DNA of 64,000 nt, taken from contig NZ_JAFEMW010000003.1 in assembly GCF_016892625.1 (NCBI RefSeq), positions 62,001-126,000 of the forward strand, read 5' to 3'. The notes below the pieces were generated by a model, which was given only the letters and a program-made list of their open reading frames with translations, made no database searches and was not told the DNA's origin. Both the position numbers and the translations under genes were made by a program. Below are positions 8,473 through 16,346 of this stretch, piece by piece (positions within the stretch are counted from its first letter, which is position 1; the number at the start of each line of letters is the position of its first letter). This DNA is from Brevibacterium sp. RIT 803 (GTDB taxonomy: Bacteria; Actinomycetota; Actinomycetes; Actinomycetales; Brevibacteriaceae).

Positions 8473-9555
8473 ATGGAAATTCTCACCGGCGGCGTCATCG
8501 TCGTTATCGTCATCGTCCTCATTCTTGCCGTCCTGCTGTTCGGCAAGCTGAGGACCAGCTTGTTCTTCACGGTCAAGACGCAGGAGAACATCATCGTCGA
8601 GCGATTCGGCAAGTTCAAGAAGGTTGCGAAGCCGGGCCTGAACTTCAAGATGCCGCTCGTCGAAACCACCAGCAAGCCGATATCGCTGCGAGTTCAGCAG
8701 CTTGAGGTCAACATCGAGTCGAAGACGAGCGACAACGTCTTCGTCACCGTTCCGGTGGCCGTTCAATACGTCGTGGAGGAAGACAACGTCACCGACGCCT
8801 ACTACAAGCTGGCGAACTCCGAGGAGCAGATCCGATCCTATGTCTTCGACACCGTGCGTTCCGCCCTGTCGGGACTGACCCTGGACACGGCCTTCGAGTC
8901 GAAGGACGATATCGCTGAAAACGTCGAACGTCGCCTCTCGGAATCGATGCGCCGGTACGGGTTCAAGATCGTGAGCACCCTGGTCACGGATATCACCCCG
9001 GACTCGAAGGTCCGCGACTCCATGAACTCGATCAATGCCGCACAGCGCGATAAGGTCGCCGCGCAGTCCCTGGCCGAGGCCGACAAGATCAAGCGAGTCA
9101 CCCAAGCTCAGGCCGAATCCGAAGCGATGCGACTGCACGGCGTGGGCGTGGCCGCTCAGCGCAAGGCCATTGCCGAAGGTATCGCCGAACAGTACGCGAA
9201 GCTGCAGGAAGTGGGTATCGACAAGACCGCCGAGCAGCTGCTCATGATGACTCAGTACTTCGACACCATGCAGAACGTGGCCCAGGAGGGCCGCTCGAAT
9301 GTGCTGTTCATGCCCTCAAACCCGGGCGGCCTGGGCGAGATGACGCAGGAGATCAGGAACACTCTGTTCGCGGCCAACGCATCCGAGGATGCGAAGAACA
9401 CCACCGGGCTGCACGGAGCCACCGGGCCCCAGTCTCAGCAGCAGTCTGTGTCGAAGGCGGCACAGAGCGCCCGAGCTGACACGAAGTCGGCCCTCGACCG
9501 CGCCGCCCAGCAGGCGCGCACCGAAGACTGGAATTCACCCGCCGACGATGCCTGA
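8473..9555 (+). CDS. SPFH/Band 7 membrane-scaffold protein
   Basis: This 360-residue stomatin/prohibitin-type protein has one N-terminal membrane anchor (residues 3-25, rich in Val and Ile), an SPFH domain (about 35-190, with NIIVERFGKFKKVAKPGLNF and PVAVQYVV), then an Ala/Glu-rich coiled coil (about 195-260: AQSLAEADKIKRVTQAQAES) and a low-complexity Gln/Ser/Ala tail. Such proteins oligomerise into membrane microdomain scaffolds and often modulate proteases. GGAGGAG precedes the ATG at 8473. No NfeD partner gene is adjacent, and the gene appears monocistronic with a strong hairpin after it. Confidence 0.88.
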   Translation: MEILTGGVIVVIVIVLILAVLLFGKLRTSLFFTVKTQENIIVERFGKFKKVAKPGLNFKMPLVETTSKPISLRVQQLEVNIESKTSDNVFVTVPVAVQYVVEEDNVTDAYYKLANSEEQIRSYVFDTVRSALSGLTLDTAFESKDDIAENVERRLSESMRRYGFKIVSTLVTDITPDSKVRDSMNSINAAQRDKVAAQSLAEADKIKRVTQAQAESEAMRLHGVGVAAQRKAIAEGIAEQYAKLQEVGIDKTAEQLLMMTQYFDTMQNVAQEGRSNVLFMPSNPGGLGEMTQEIRNTLFAANASEDAKNTTGLHGATGPQSQQQSVSKAAQSARADTKSALDRAAQQARTEDWNSPADDA

Positions 9556-9605
9556 GGCGAACAGCCTGCGGCAGGTCTTCTGAAACGACCACCTGATATG
9601 CGCAG

Positions 9606-9641
9606 ACGGGCGCCAGTGCGAAATTTCGCACTGGCGCCCGT
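9606..9641. terminator. Perfect 36-bp palindrome, terminator-like
   Basis: Each 18-base arm, starting ACGGGCGCCAGTGCG, is an exact inverted copy of the other with no spacer; the centre is GAAATTTC. It begins 51 bases after the SPFH stop and is followed by TTTGCG. A factor-independent terminator is the simplest reading, although the missing loop also fits a protein-binding palindrome. Confidence 0.6.
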
Positions 9642-9746
9642 TTGCGTGCTGACAGGAACTTGCACGCATGCAGGCACCGATCGAAGCAGCCGACTCCGAG
9701 CGACCCCATCAGCATCCGCCTGGGAATCAGCGGTTCAAAATTTCAG

Positions 9747-9771
9747 TTGTGCACAATTTAATTGTGTGCAA
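9747..9771. promoter_or_regulatory. OhrR operator
   Basis: This 25-base inverted repeat has arms reading TTGTGCACAATT and AATTGTGTGCAA around a single T. The ACAATT...AATTGT core matches known OhrR operators in other bacteria. It ends 10 bases before the ohrR start codon, so a bound repressor would cover the promoter or start. Confidence 0.75.
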
Positions 9772-9781
9772 CCATTAAGGC

Positions 9782-10306
9782 ATGGACCCGCTCGCACTCG
9801 ACAGGCAGCTCTGCTTCGCCCTCTACTCGGCCTCTCGAGCGATGACCTCGACCTACCGTGATCTCCTCGACGATCTCGGCATCACCTATCCGCAGTACGT
9901 AGTGATGTTGGCCCTGTGGGAGCACTGCCCTTCGGGGAACTCGTCGCAGGACAACAGAGCCGCACCGAACCATGACCCCGGGACGAGGAGCACAGGCCTC
10001 TCGGTCAAGGAGCTGGGTTCACGACTGCAGCTCGATTCGGGAACCCTTTCGCCGCTGCTGACTCGCCTCGAGGGTCTCGGGTTTGTCACCCGCCGACGCT
10101 CGACAGCGGACTCCCGCAGCGTGTTCGTCGATCTCACGTCGCGGGGAGCAGCCGCCAGATCCGATGCCGATTGCATTCCGCGCGATCTGGCCGAACGCAC
10201 GAAGATCGACACCGACGAGATGTCGGATCTGCTCGACGCACTGCAATCCCTGACGCGCAATCTCCGCGAGACCCCCACGACACACCACACAATGCATCAC
10301 CGATGA
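9782..10306 (+). CDS. ohrR: MarR-family organic-hydroperoxide sensor repressor
   Basis: This 174-residue MarR protein contains RQLCFALYSASRAM at its N-terminus, with the peroxide-sensing Cys at residue 11. The winged helix follows: LSVKELGSRLQLDSGTLSPL and the RRRSTADSRSV wing. OhrR represses ohr until its Cys is oxidised by organic peroxide. An unusual hydrophilic insertion (about residues 48-72, with a Cys at 49) sits between LALWE and LSVKEL, where OhrR proteins normally have only a few residues. Another Cys is at 131. It lies directly before ohr, ending in a 4-base overlap with a possible alternative ohr start. Confidence 0.9.
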   Translation: MDPLALDRQLCFALYSASRAMTSTYRDLLDDLGITYPQYVVMLALWEHCPSGNSSQDNRAAPNHDPGTRSTGLSVKELGSRLQLDSGTLSPLLTRLEGLGFVTRRRSTADSRSVFVDLTSRGAAARSDADCIPRDLAERTKIDTDEMSDLLDALQSLTRNLRETPTTHHTMHHR

Positions 10307-10317
10307 AAGGACTGATC

Positions 10318-10740
10318 ATGAAGGCTCTCTACACCGCAGAGGCGCTGGCCACAGGAGAAGGACGCGACGGGCACGGACGCACAAGCGACGGGAAGGTCAA
10401 TCTCGACCTCGCCACCCCAACCGAGATGGGAGGGTCCGGCAAAGGCACGAACCCGGAACAGCTCTTCGCCGTCGGCTATGCCGCGTGTTTCCACTCGGCC
10501 CTTCGCCTCGTCGCCGGACAAGCCAAGGCAAATATCGACGACTCCGCCGTCGGGGCACAGGTGAGCATCGGCAAGAATGATGAGGGCGGCTTCCAGCTCG
10601 CCGTCGCACTCGAGGTCACTCTCCCTCACCTGGAGCAGACCGAGGCCCAGGCGTTGGCCGACAAGGCTCACAAAGTCTGCCCGTATTCCAATGCCACACG
10701 CGGAAACATCGAGGTCACAATCACCGTCACCGACGACTGA
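10318..10740 (+). CDS. ohr: Organic hydroperoxide resistance protein (Ohr/OsmC family)
   Basis: This 140-residue thiol peroxidase reduces organic peroxides, in the known family with lipoylated protein as reductant. Both active Cys residues are visible: YAACFHSALRL (about residue 59) and VCPYSNATRGN (about residue 123). Length is exactly typical. AAAGGA stands 7 bases before the ATG at 10318; an in-frame ATG at 10303 overlapping the ohrR stop would add five residues. It forms an operon with ohrR. Confidence 0.95.
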   Translation: MKALYTAEALATGEGRDGHGRTSDGKVNLDLATPTEMGGSGKGTNPEQLFAVGYAACFHSALRLVAGQAKANIDDSAVGAQVSIGKNDEGGFQLAVALEVTLPHLEQTEAQALADKAHKVCPYSNATRGNIEVTITVTDD

Positions 10741-10801
10741 CCTCGTCAGCCTCGACCGATCCACCCTCCCAAGAGGGTCCCAGCGATCACAGACACCAGA
10801 A

Positions 10802-10847
10802 AGAGCTTCGGGCTCGGAGGGCATCTGCCCGCCGAGCCCGAAGCTCT
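10802..10847. terminator. Bidirectional terminator between ohr and malic enzyme
   Basis: A perfect 16-bp stem, AGAGCTTCGGGCTCGG (10802-10817) pairing with 10832-10847, encloses a 14-base loop. It sits between two convergent genes and can serve both strands. No long T-run follows. Confidence 0.75.
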
Positions 10848-10866
10848 CATCTCATCGAATGCCGAG

Positions 10867-12075
10867 TCAGCGCCTCGCGACGCCTTCGGCATCCGCAGCG
10901 GCCTCAACCGCAGCAGCGACGGCTGGAGCGACCCGCTCGTCCATCGCGCCGGGCACGATGTAGTCCGGTCGCAGGTCATCGCCGACCAGGTCGGCGATGG
11001 CACGCGCAGCGGCGAGCTTCATCGCGTCTGTGATGTCGGTGGCTCCCACGTCCAGGGCTCCGCGGAAGATTCCGGGGAACGCGAGGACGTTGTTGATCTG
11101 GTTCGGGAAGTCGCTGCGTCCGGTGGCCACCACTGTGGCGTACTTCGCGGCGATGTCCGGCAGAACTTCCGGGTTCGGGTTGGACAGGGCGAAGATGATC
11201 GCGTCATCAGCCATCTGCGACAGGTGCGCCTCGTCGATGGTGCCGCCGGAGACTCCGATGAACGCATCGGCACCGTTCAGCGCTGTGTCGATTCCGCCGG
11301 AGATGGCCCGTGGGTTCGTCTCGGCGGCGAGTGCCTGCTTCGTTTCGGTGAGATCGCTGCGGCCAGCTTCCACAACGCCCTTGGAGTCGAGGACGACGAC
11401 GTCGTCGACACCGGCATCACGCAGAATCTTGACGACGGCCACACCGGCTGCACCAGCTCCTGAGACGACGACACGCAGTGACTCGAATGGCTTGTCGACC
11501 ACGCGCAGCGCATTCGTCAGCGCGGCGAGCACGACGACGGCGGTTCCGTGCTGGTCATCGTGCATAACGGGAATGTCGAGGGCGGCTTTGACGCGGTCCT
11601 CGATCTCGAAGCAGCGAGGCGCGGAGATGTCTTCGAGGTTGACGGCGCCGAAGGTCGGAGCCATGCGCACAATGGTCTCGACGATCTCGTCGGTGTCTTT
11701 GGTATCAAGCACGATCGGGATCGCGTTGAGTCCGCTGAAGCTCTTGAACAGCGCGCACTTGCCCTCCATGACGGGCAGAGAGGCCTTGGGGCCGATGTCA
11801 CCGAGGCCAAGCACAGCCGAGCCATCGGAGATGACGGCGACGAGGCGGCCGGTCCAGGTGTGGGTGCGAGCCAGTTCCGGCTCGTCCTTGATCGCAGTGC
11901 AGACCTTGGCCACGCCCGGCGTGTAGGCGATCGAGAGATCGCGCTGGGTCTCGAGCGGTCGAGTGAGCTCGGCGGAGAGTTTTCCGCCTTCGTGTGCGGC
12001 GAAGATCTCCCCATCGGTGATGGCAGGAGCAGAGGTCTGTGCCGACTCTGCGGCAGTTTCGGTCGTAGTCGTCAT
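10867..12075 (-). CDS. NAD(P)-dependent malic enzyme
   Basis: This 402-residue short-form malic enzyme oxidatively decarboxylates malate to pyruvate. Marks are LSIAYTPGVAKVC (catalytic Tyr, about residue 54), DGSAVLGLGDIGPKASLPVMEGKC cut across the first domain with the catalytic Lys, CFEIEDRV and DDQHGTA (metal-binding Asp), then a Rossmann segment VVSGAGAAGVA. It lacks the C-terminal phosphotransacetylase domain of long MaeB forms. AAGGGA precedes the ATG at 12075. The gene stands alone on the minus strand. Confidence 0.92.
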   Translation of the reverse strand: MTTTTETAAESAQTSAPAITDGEIFAAHEGGKLSAELTRPLETQRDLSIAYTPGVAKVCTAIKDEPELARTHTWTGRLVAVISDGSAVLGLGDIGPKASLPVMEGKCALFKSFSGLNAIPIVLDTKDTDEIVETIVRMAPTFGAVNLEDISAPRCFEIEDRVKAALDIPVMHDDQHGTAVVVLAALTNALRVVDKPFESLRVVVSGAGAAGVAVVKILRDAGVDDVVVLDSKGVVEAGRSDLTETKQALAAETNPRAISGGIDTALNGADAFIGVSGGTIDEAHLSQMADDAIIFALSNPNPEVLPDIAAKYATVVATGRSDFPNQINNVLAFPGIFRGALDVGATDITDAMKLAAARAIADLVGDDLRPDYIVPGAMDERVAPAVAAAVEAAADAEGVARR

Positions 12076-12479
12076 GATTGATCCCTTAAGGTCGTGTGAC
12101 GGCCGGCTGAGAACCAGTGCTGTCATCGAATTTCGGCGATCACTGCTCGTGCACCGAATGGTGCTCGAGACAGCGCTCGGTCAGGACTGAAGGCCACGCG
12201 AAGGTTGGTGCGGTGACGTCTGCGATGATGCGTGCCCTGACCCCTTTGTGAAGGAATCGGCGACCATGCGCAGTGCAGAAGCGGCACGCACAAGAGCGAG
12301 CTTCGACCTTGTGGGTCGCTTCCGGCAACTTGGCCAGCATAGACCAACACCGTCGCCGGGTCACCCGAAATCGTCACCTCCACCGAGGTTTACCCTCATT
12401 CCAGCGGCATGTTCATCAGACCTTTGACCACAGTTTGACCACCGCGCCTCCGATTTCGCCGTCTCCGGGCCTCGCCAAA
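12076..12479. other. Gene-poor stretch with a possible decayed coding remnant
   Basis: No convincing intact gene is seen here. On the minus strand an open frame (about 12140-12364) contains a cysteine pattern, RSCACRFCTAHG, reminiscent of GFA-type zinc-ribbon enzymes. It breaks off without the rest of the domain, has no ribosome-binding site, and continues in another frame. A short hairpin, CACAAG with CTTGTG, lies at 12289-12313. The 5' leader and promoter of malic enzyme must also lie in this stretch. Confidence 0.3.
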
Positions 12480-12497
12480 GTAAAACGTTCGTTGTAC
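12480..12497. promoter_or_regulatory. Predicted TetR operator
   Basis: GTAAAACGTTCGTTGTAC is symmetric at 14 of 18 positions and ends 10 bases before the TetR start codon. Its position over the expected promoter suggests autorepression of the TetR/quinone-reductase operon. Confidence 0.5.
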
Positions 12498-12507
12498 AGT
12501 TGCGCTC

Positions 12508-13050
12508 ATGCCCACTACACGCACCGACATCGTCGCCAGCTGTGAGCCCGTCTTCGACCGGCACGGCTTCGCCGCAACCGGCATGGACACCCTCACCGAG
12601 GCGGCCAACGTCTCCACAAGGACCCTGTACAAGCATCTGGGCAGCAAGGCCGGACTCACGGTCGCCGTCCTCGAGGCCCGGATGGAGCGCTTTTTCAGCA
12701 CGTGTACGGCGTCGACCTTCGACGAGCTGCTCACTGACCTTGAACGATGGATCGAAGCAGAAGGTGCCCGCGGCTGCCTGTTTCTGCGTGCTCAGGGAGA
12801 AGCCGATGCACTGAGCGCCGGGGCTGGGGTCTCCACGGTGGTCGCGGAATATCGGCAACGACTACGTTCGCTCATCGGCCGCCTCGTCATCAGCGAACTC
12901 GGCCGCGAGGATGAGACTGTGTCCGATGAACTGCTCATCATTTTCGAGGGAGCAACATCGACAGCCTCATACCTGGGCCCGCAGGCCATCATTGCGGCCC
13001 GCAGCGCGGCGAGCACCGTGCTGATGAGAGGAGATCCATGCACCTGCTGA
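12508..13050 (+). CDS. TetR-family regulator
   Basis: This 180-residue protein has a standard TetR N-terminal DNA-binding domain: FDRHGFAATGMDTLTEAANVS, then TRTLYKHLGSKAGL (about residues 15-50). The C-terminal ligand domain has no recognisable specificity. No clear ribosome-binding site precedes the ATG, so the transcript may be nearly leaderless. It overlaps the following oxidoreductase gene by 13 bases and most likely controls it, perhaps in response to quinones or other electrophiles (inference). Confidence 0.85.
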   Translation: MPTTRTDIVASCEPVFDRHGFAATGMDTLTEAANVSTRTLYKHLGSKAGLTVAVLEARMERFFSTCTASTFDELLTDLERWIEAEGARGCLFLRAQGEADALSAGAGVSTVVAEYRQRLRSLIGRLVISELGREDETVSDELLIIFEGATSTASYLGPQAIIAARSAASTVLMRGDPCTC

Positions 13051-13709
13051 CCGTCTTCGCCCACCCGATCCGCACGAGCTACCCGGGAGCGGTGATGGAT
13101 GCCTTCCACGAACCGTTCCTGGCCGCAGATCACTCGATCGATGTCCTCGACCTCCACGACGAGGACTTCGACCCACGATTCACCGAGGCGGACCACACCC
13201 ACTTCTGGGGCGGTCCGATCCCGTCCGGCATCGCCGGTATGCATCAGCGGGTCGAGGCAGCAGACCGGTTGGCGTTCGTCTTCCCGGTCTACTGGTGGTC
13301 GATGCCGGCGCTGATGAAGGGGTGGATCGAACGGGTCTTCACCGGCGACTGGGCCTATCAGTACGGTGCGGGTGTTGCCGACAGAGGCAAGGAGCCGCTG
13401 ACCGGGCTCCTCCCCCGCGTACCGGCAGCGCTCCTCGGAGTCGGCGGTTCCAAGCAGCGCACGTATGACAAATACGGGTATGGGGAAGCGATGCACGCCC
13501 AACTCGACATCGGCATCTTCGCCTACTGCGGAATCACAGATGTCGAAAGCCACCTCATCTACGACGTCGAGGGTGAGCACAACGCCGATAACCGAACCGC
13601 CGGAACCGCCCAGGCGCGAGACATCGCCACCGCATTCGCGTCTGAGACCCGCACTCCGAGAAACGCCAAAGTGGATTATCTCGAGTACCGTTCAGCGCGC
13701 TCGGCTTGA
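13038..13709 (+). CDS. Flavodoxin-fold NAD(P)H:quinone oxidoreductase
   Basis: This 223-residue protein begins LLTVFAHPIRTSYPGAVMDA, the flavin-binding start of the NQO/MdaB/KefF family. It has the FPVYWWSMPALMKGWIERVFT segment near residues 85-105 that is diagnostic of the group, and SKQRTYDKYGYG further on. These enzymes reduce quinones by two electrons with bound FAD or FMN. GAGAGGAG precedes the ATG at 13038, inside the end of the TetR gene, pointing to coupled translation and shared control. Confidence 0.88.
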   Translation: MHLLTVFAHPIRTSYPGAVMDAFHEPFLAADHSIDVLDLHDEDFDPRFTEADHTHFWGGPIPSGIAGMHQRVEAADRLAFVFPVYWWSMPALMKGWIERVFTGDWAYQYGAGVADRGKEPLTGLLPRVPAALLGVGGSKQRTYDKYGYGEAMHAQLDIGIFAYCGITDVESHLIYDVEGEHNADNRTAGTAQARDIATAFASETRTPRNAKVDYLEYRSARSA

Positions 13710-13719
13710 TCAGCTCAGC

Positions 13720-14532
13720 TCAGCGCAGATAGATGCGGGTGGGGTCGAGATCGTCCCTGAGCACGGCCAACTCTTCGGGCGTAGGTGCCTGAGTCGTTTC
13801 GAGGTCAGTCGCGACCTGCAGGTCCCATCCGGTCTGTCGGACGACCTCGGCGGGGTCGACTCCTGGATGAACCGCGCTCAACGTCAGTTCTTCGTCCTGG
13901 GCGAATCGGGTCATGATTCCCAGGTCCGTGATCACATGGGTGACTCCTGCACCGGCGGGCATGGTGCCGACCTCATACTGTGCCGCCCGGTGGGGGCTGG
14001 GCGAGGTGACGAAGTCGAGGGTCTCGACGAAGGTTCGCGGGGTGTGGCGACGCATGACGAGGAAGATCTCGGCGGCCCCGGCCATGGCCTCGATCGCTCC
14101 CCCGGAACCGGGAAGCCTGCTGTCAGGGTGTTCCCAGTCATCACCGATCAGAGTCGAGTTGAGGCTGCCGTAACGATCGACCTGCGCTGCACCGAGGAAG
14201 CCGACGTCGATCCGCTGCCCCTGCAGGACATAGTTGAACAGGTGGGTCATCGGAATCACCGAGGCGGCTCCCGGCACCAGCACAGAGTCGGAGATGGTGC
14301 GCGGAAGGTCCGGTGGCCTGGCCCCAGTGACACCCGATTCGTAGACGATCTCGATCTCCGGTGCCACGGTGCGCTGAGCCAGTGAGGTGGCCAGCGTCGG
14401 CAGTCCGTGTCCGGCGAAGACGACTCGGCGTCCGGCGAGGGCTCGAGCCGAATGGATGGTGAGCAGTTCACTGCTCGTGATGCCCCCACCGATGCTCTTC
14501 GTGTCGGTGTGTTCAGGTGTGCCAGCGGTCAT
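13720..14532 (-). CDS. CoA-transferase subunit B (CatJ/GctB type)
   Basis: This 270-residue class I CoA-transferase beta subunit contains EIEIVYESGVTGARP (about residue 60), in which the Glu of the ESG motif is the expected CoA-thioester-forming residue. Further marks are VDVGFLGAAQVDRYGSLNST (about 108-128) and PGSGGA. It starts with an ATGA overlap on the alpha subunit gene, so both are made together. Families of this type use 3-oxoadipate, glutaconate or other dicarboxylates. The substrate cannot be chosen here because no ring-cleavage genes are adjacent. Confidence 0.85.
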   Translation of the reverse strand: MTAGTPEHTDTKSIGGGITSSELLTIHSARALAGRRVVFAGHGLPTLATSLAQRTVAPEIEIVYESGVTGARPPDLPRTISDSVLVPGAASVIPMTHLFNYVLQGQRIDVGFLGAAQVDRYGSLNSTLIGDDWEHPDSRLPGSGGAIEAMAGAAEIFLVMRRHTPRTFVETLDFVTSPSPHRAAQYEVGTMPAGAGVTHVITDLGIMTRFAQDEELTLSAVHPGVDPAEVVRQTGWDLQVATDLETTQAPTPEELAVLRDDLDPTRIYLR

Positions 14533-15443
14533 TGCCGACCTCCATAGTTGACGGGTGTCGAATAGGCGTCACGGATGCCCAATTTGTCGAAGTGGTCGGC
14601 TCCGAGCAGGGCCAGGAACTCCTCATGGTCTGCAGTGTCGTGGATGTTTGTCTGCAGCCACTGCGTGACCGACTCGGCATCACGGGCCAGAGCCGACCAG
14701 TCGCGAGAGAAGGCGTCATCGCGGTCGTAGTATCCCTGCACGGCGTGCGGGTGCGCGCCGCGTGGCACCTCAACGACAGCGTCGACGACGTGGGAGGGAA
14801 CGATCGTGCGGTTCGGGTCGGAGCGGATGATGGACTCGTCGACGATCTCTTCAACGGTGACGATGAGCCGGCGGCCGGCGAAGGCTGCCTCTGTCTGGAT
14901 CCCGAGCATTCCCCAGGCCTGCACATTGCCGGCGGAGTCGGCACGTTGGGCGTGGATGACTGTGAGGTCCGGGTTGAGGGCGGGGACGACATAGATCGGC
15001 GAGCCGCCGAATGGGTCATCCACGGCCTTGATCCGAGGATTCTTCTGGGCGAGATCGCTTCCCCGGTAGGAGGCGATCGGTTGGAATGGGAGTTTCGACG
15101 CTCCGGCCTGGTACCTGGCCACCATTCCGCCGTGGCTGTATTCGTCGAACCACAGCGGCTCCGGATCCGAATGCTCGACTCTCCGACGAAGTTCGTAGAG
15201 GGAGCCTGCCGAGCTGTTGGCTACGAAGGCAGCGATCAGTCCCGTAAGACAGTTCGCGCCGAGGAGCTGGTCGACGATGACATCACAGGACATGCGCGCC
15301 AGGGTGAGATTCGAGAACTTCTGACGGATGATCTCGTGTGCAGCAGCGACTGGCACGAGGTGCCCGAAGCCCTCCAGCGCGACCGTATCTCCATCGTTGA
15401 GATGGGTGCTGATCGCCTCTGACAGACTCATCGTCTTGTCCAT
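14529..15443 (-). CDS. CoA-transferase subunit A (CatI/GctA type)
   Basis: This 304-residue alpha subunit shows the CatI/GctA pattern: DGDTVALEGFGHLVPVAAAHEIIRQ split across residues 14-38, SHGGMVARY, the VHAQRAD-like VIHAQRADSAGNVQAWG segment (about 170-187) and IVTVEEIVDE. AAGGAGG stands 6 bases before the ATG at 15443. It is the first gene of the two-gene operon and is separated by 242 bases from the divergent phosphatase-like gene. It is not of the IpdA steroid type by these motifs. Confidence 0.85.
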   Translation of the reverse strand: MDKTMSLSEAISTHLNDGDTVALEGFGHLVPVAAAHEIIRQKFSNLTLARMSCDVIVDQLLGANCLTGLIAAFVANSSAGSLYELRRRVEHSDPEPLWFDEYSHGGMVARYQAGASKLPFQPIASYRGSDLAQKNPRIKAVDDPFGGSPIYVVPALNPDLTVIHAQRADSAGNVQAWGMLGIQTEAAFAGRRLIVTVEEIVDESIIRSDPNRTIVPSHVVDAVVEVPRGAHPHAVQGYYDRDDAFSRDWSALARDAESVTQWLQTNIHDTADHEEFLALLGADHFDKLGIRDAYSTPVNYGGRQ

Positions 15444-15685
15444 CGCGTCCTCCTTGAGCATCGATTGACTGTGACCTCGATCATCCTGCCAAAACAATTT
15501 ATGCCAGTCCAATGCAGAAACTGCCCGCCATTCATACATTCTGAGCATTATTTGCCACTGGTCGCTGTGTCGCGAGATTGTGTCGACCGAACGATCGCTC
15601 AGGTTCGATCGGCACCGTAGACTCGAACTCGATCGGCAATTGTGCGCACCGGCTCCGATGGCGGACGGTCGAGATGAGGAGAGAC

Positions 15686-16339
15686 ATGAGTGTTCTGTAT
15701 CTGGTCCGACATGGCCAAGCATCATTCGGCACCGATGACTATGACCGGCTGTCCGTTCTCGGCAAAGATCAGAGCCGCATCACCGGCGAGCATCTCGCAG
15801 CGCAGGAAGTCGCACCGGTTCGCATCATCCACGGTGAGATGCTGCGCCAGAGGCAGACTGCCGAAGGCATCCAGGCCGGACTCGGAATCGGCCTGGATCC
15901 TCATATCGACTCGGGCTGGAACGAGTATCGGGCCTGGGAACTCACCGGAGCACTGAGTGACCCCGATCCTCGTGCGCCGAAGGATTCCACGATCTTCCAG
16001 GCCGAGCTCGAACGCGGGGCTGCCCGCTGGGCCAGCGGAGACCACGACGGCGACTATACGGAGTCGTTCACAGAGTTCACCACCCGCGTCAACACCGCCC
16101 TCGATGACGCGTGCGCGGCGATGAGTTCTGGCGAATCCACGATCGTCGTCTCCAGCGCCGGGGCAATCGCGTGGACGGCGGCCAGATTACTCGGCGGCGG
16201 CTTCGACCAGTGGATGGCATTCAACCGGGTGACCGTCAACACCGGAATCACGCGCATCATCACCGGTCGCAGCGGCACCAGCCTCATATCGTTCAATGAA
16301 CACGGCCACCAGATCCCAGAGCAGGTCACCTACCGATAA
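15686..16339 (+). CDS. Histidine-phosphatase superfamily protein with altered second active-site motif
   Basis: This 217-residue protein of the phosphoglycerate-mutase-like clan has the first catalytic motif intact, LYLVRHGQAS at residue 4. Where most members have a second catalytic His (V-x-H-G-G), this one reads VVSSAGAIAW (about residue 153), with Ser in the His position. A C-terminal HGH follows about 50 residues later. It may be a catalytically changed or non-catalytic member; variants with Ser-Gly-Gly there do exist in the clan. GAGGAGAG precedes the ATG. It converges with the transporter gene at a 7-base gap. Confidence 0.82.
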   Translation: MSVLYLVRHGQASFGTDDYDRLSVLGKDQSRITGEHLAAQEVAPVRIIHGEMLRQRQTAEGIQAGLGIGLDPHIDSGWNEYRAWELTGALSDPDPRAPKDSTIFQAELERGAARWASGDHDGDYTESFTEFTTRVNTALDDACAAMSSGESTIVVSSAGAIAWTAARLLGGGFDQWMAFNRVTVNTGITRIITGRSGTSLISFNEHGHQIPEQVTYR

Positions 16340-16346
16340 TCAACCT

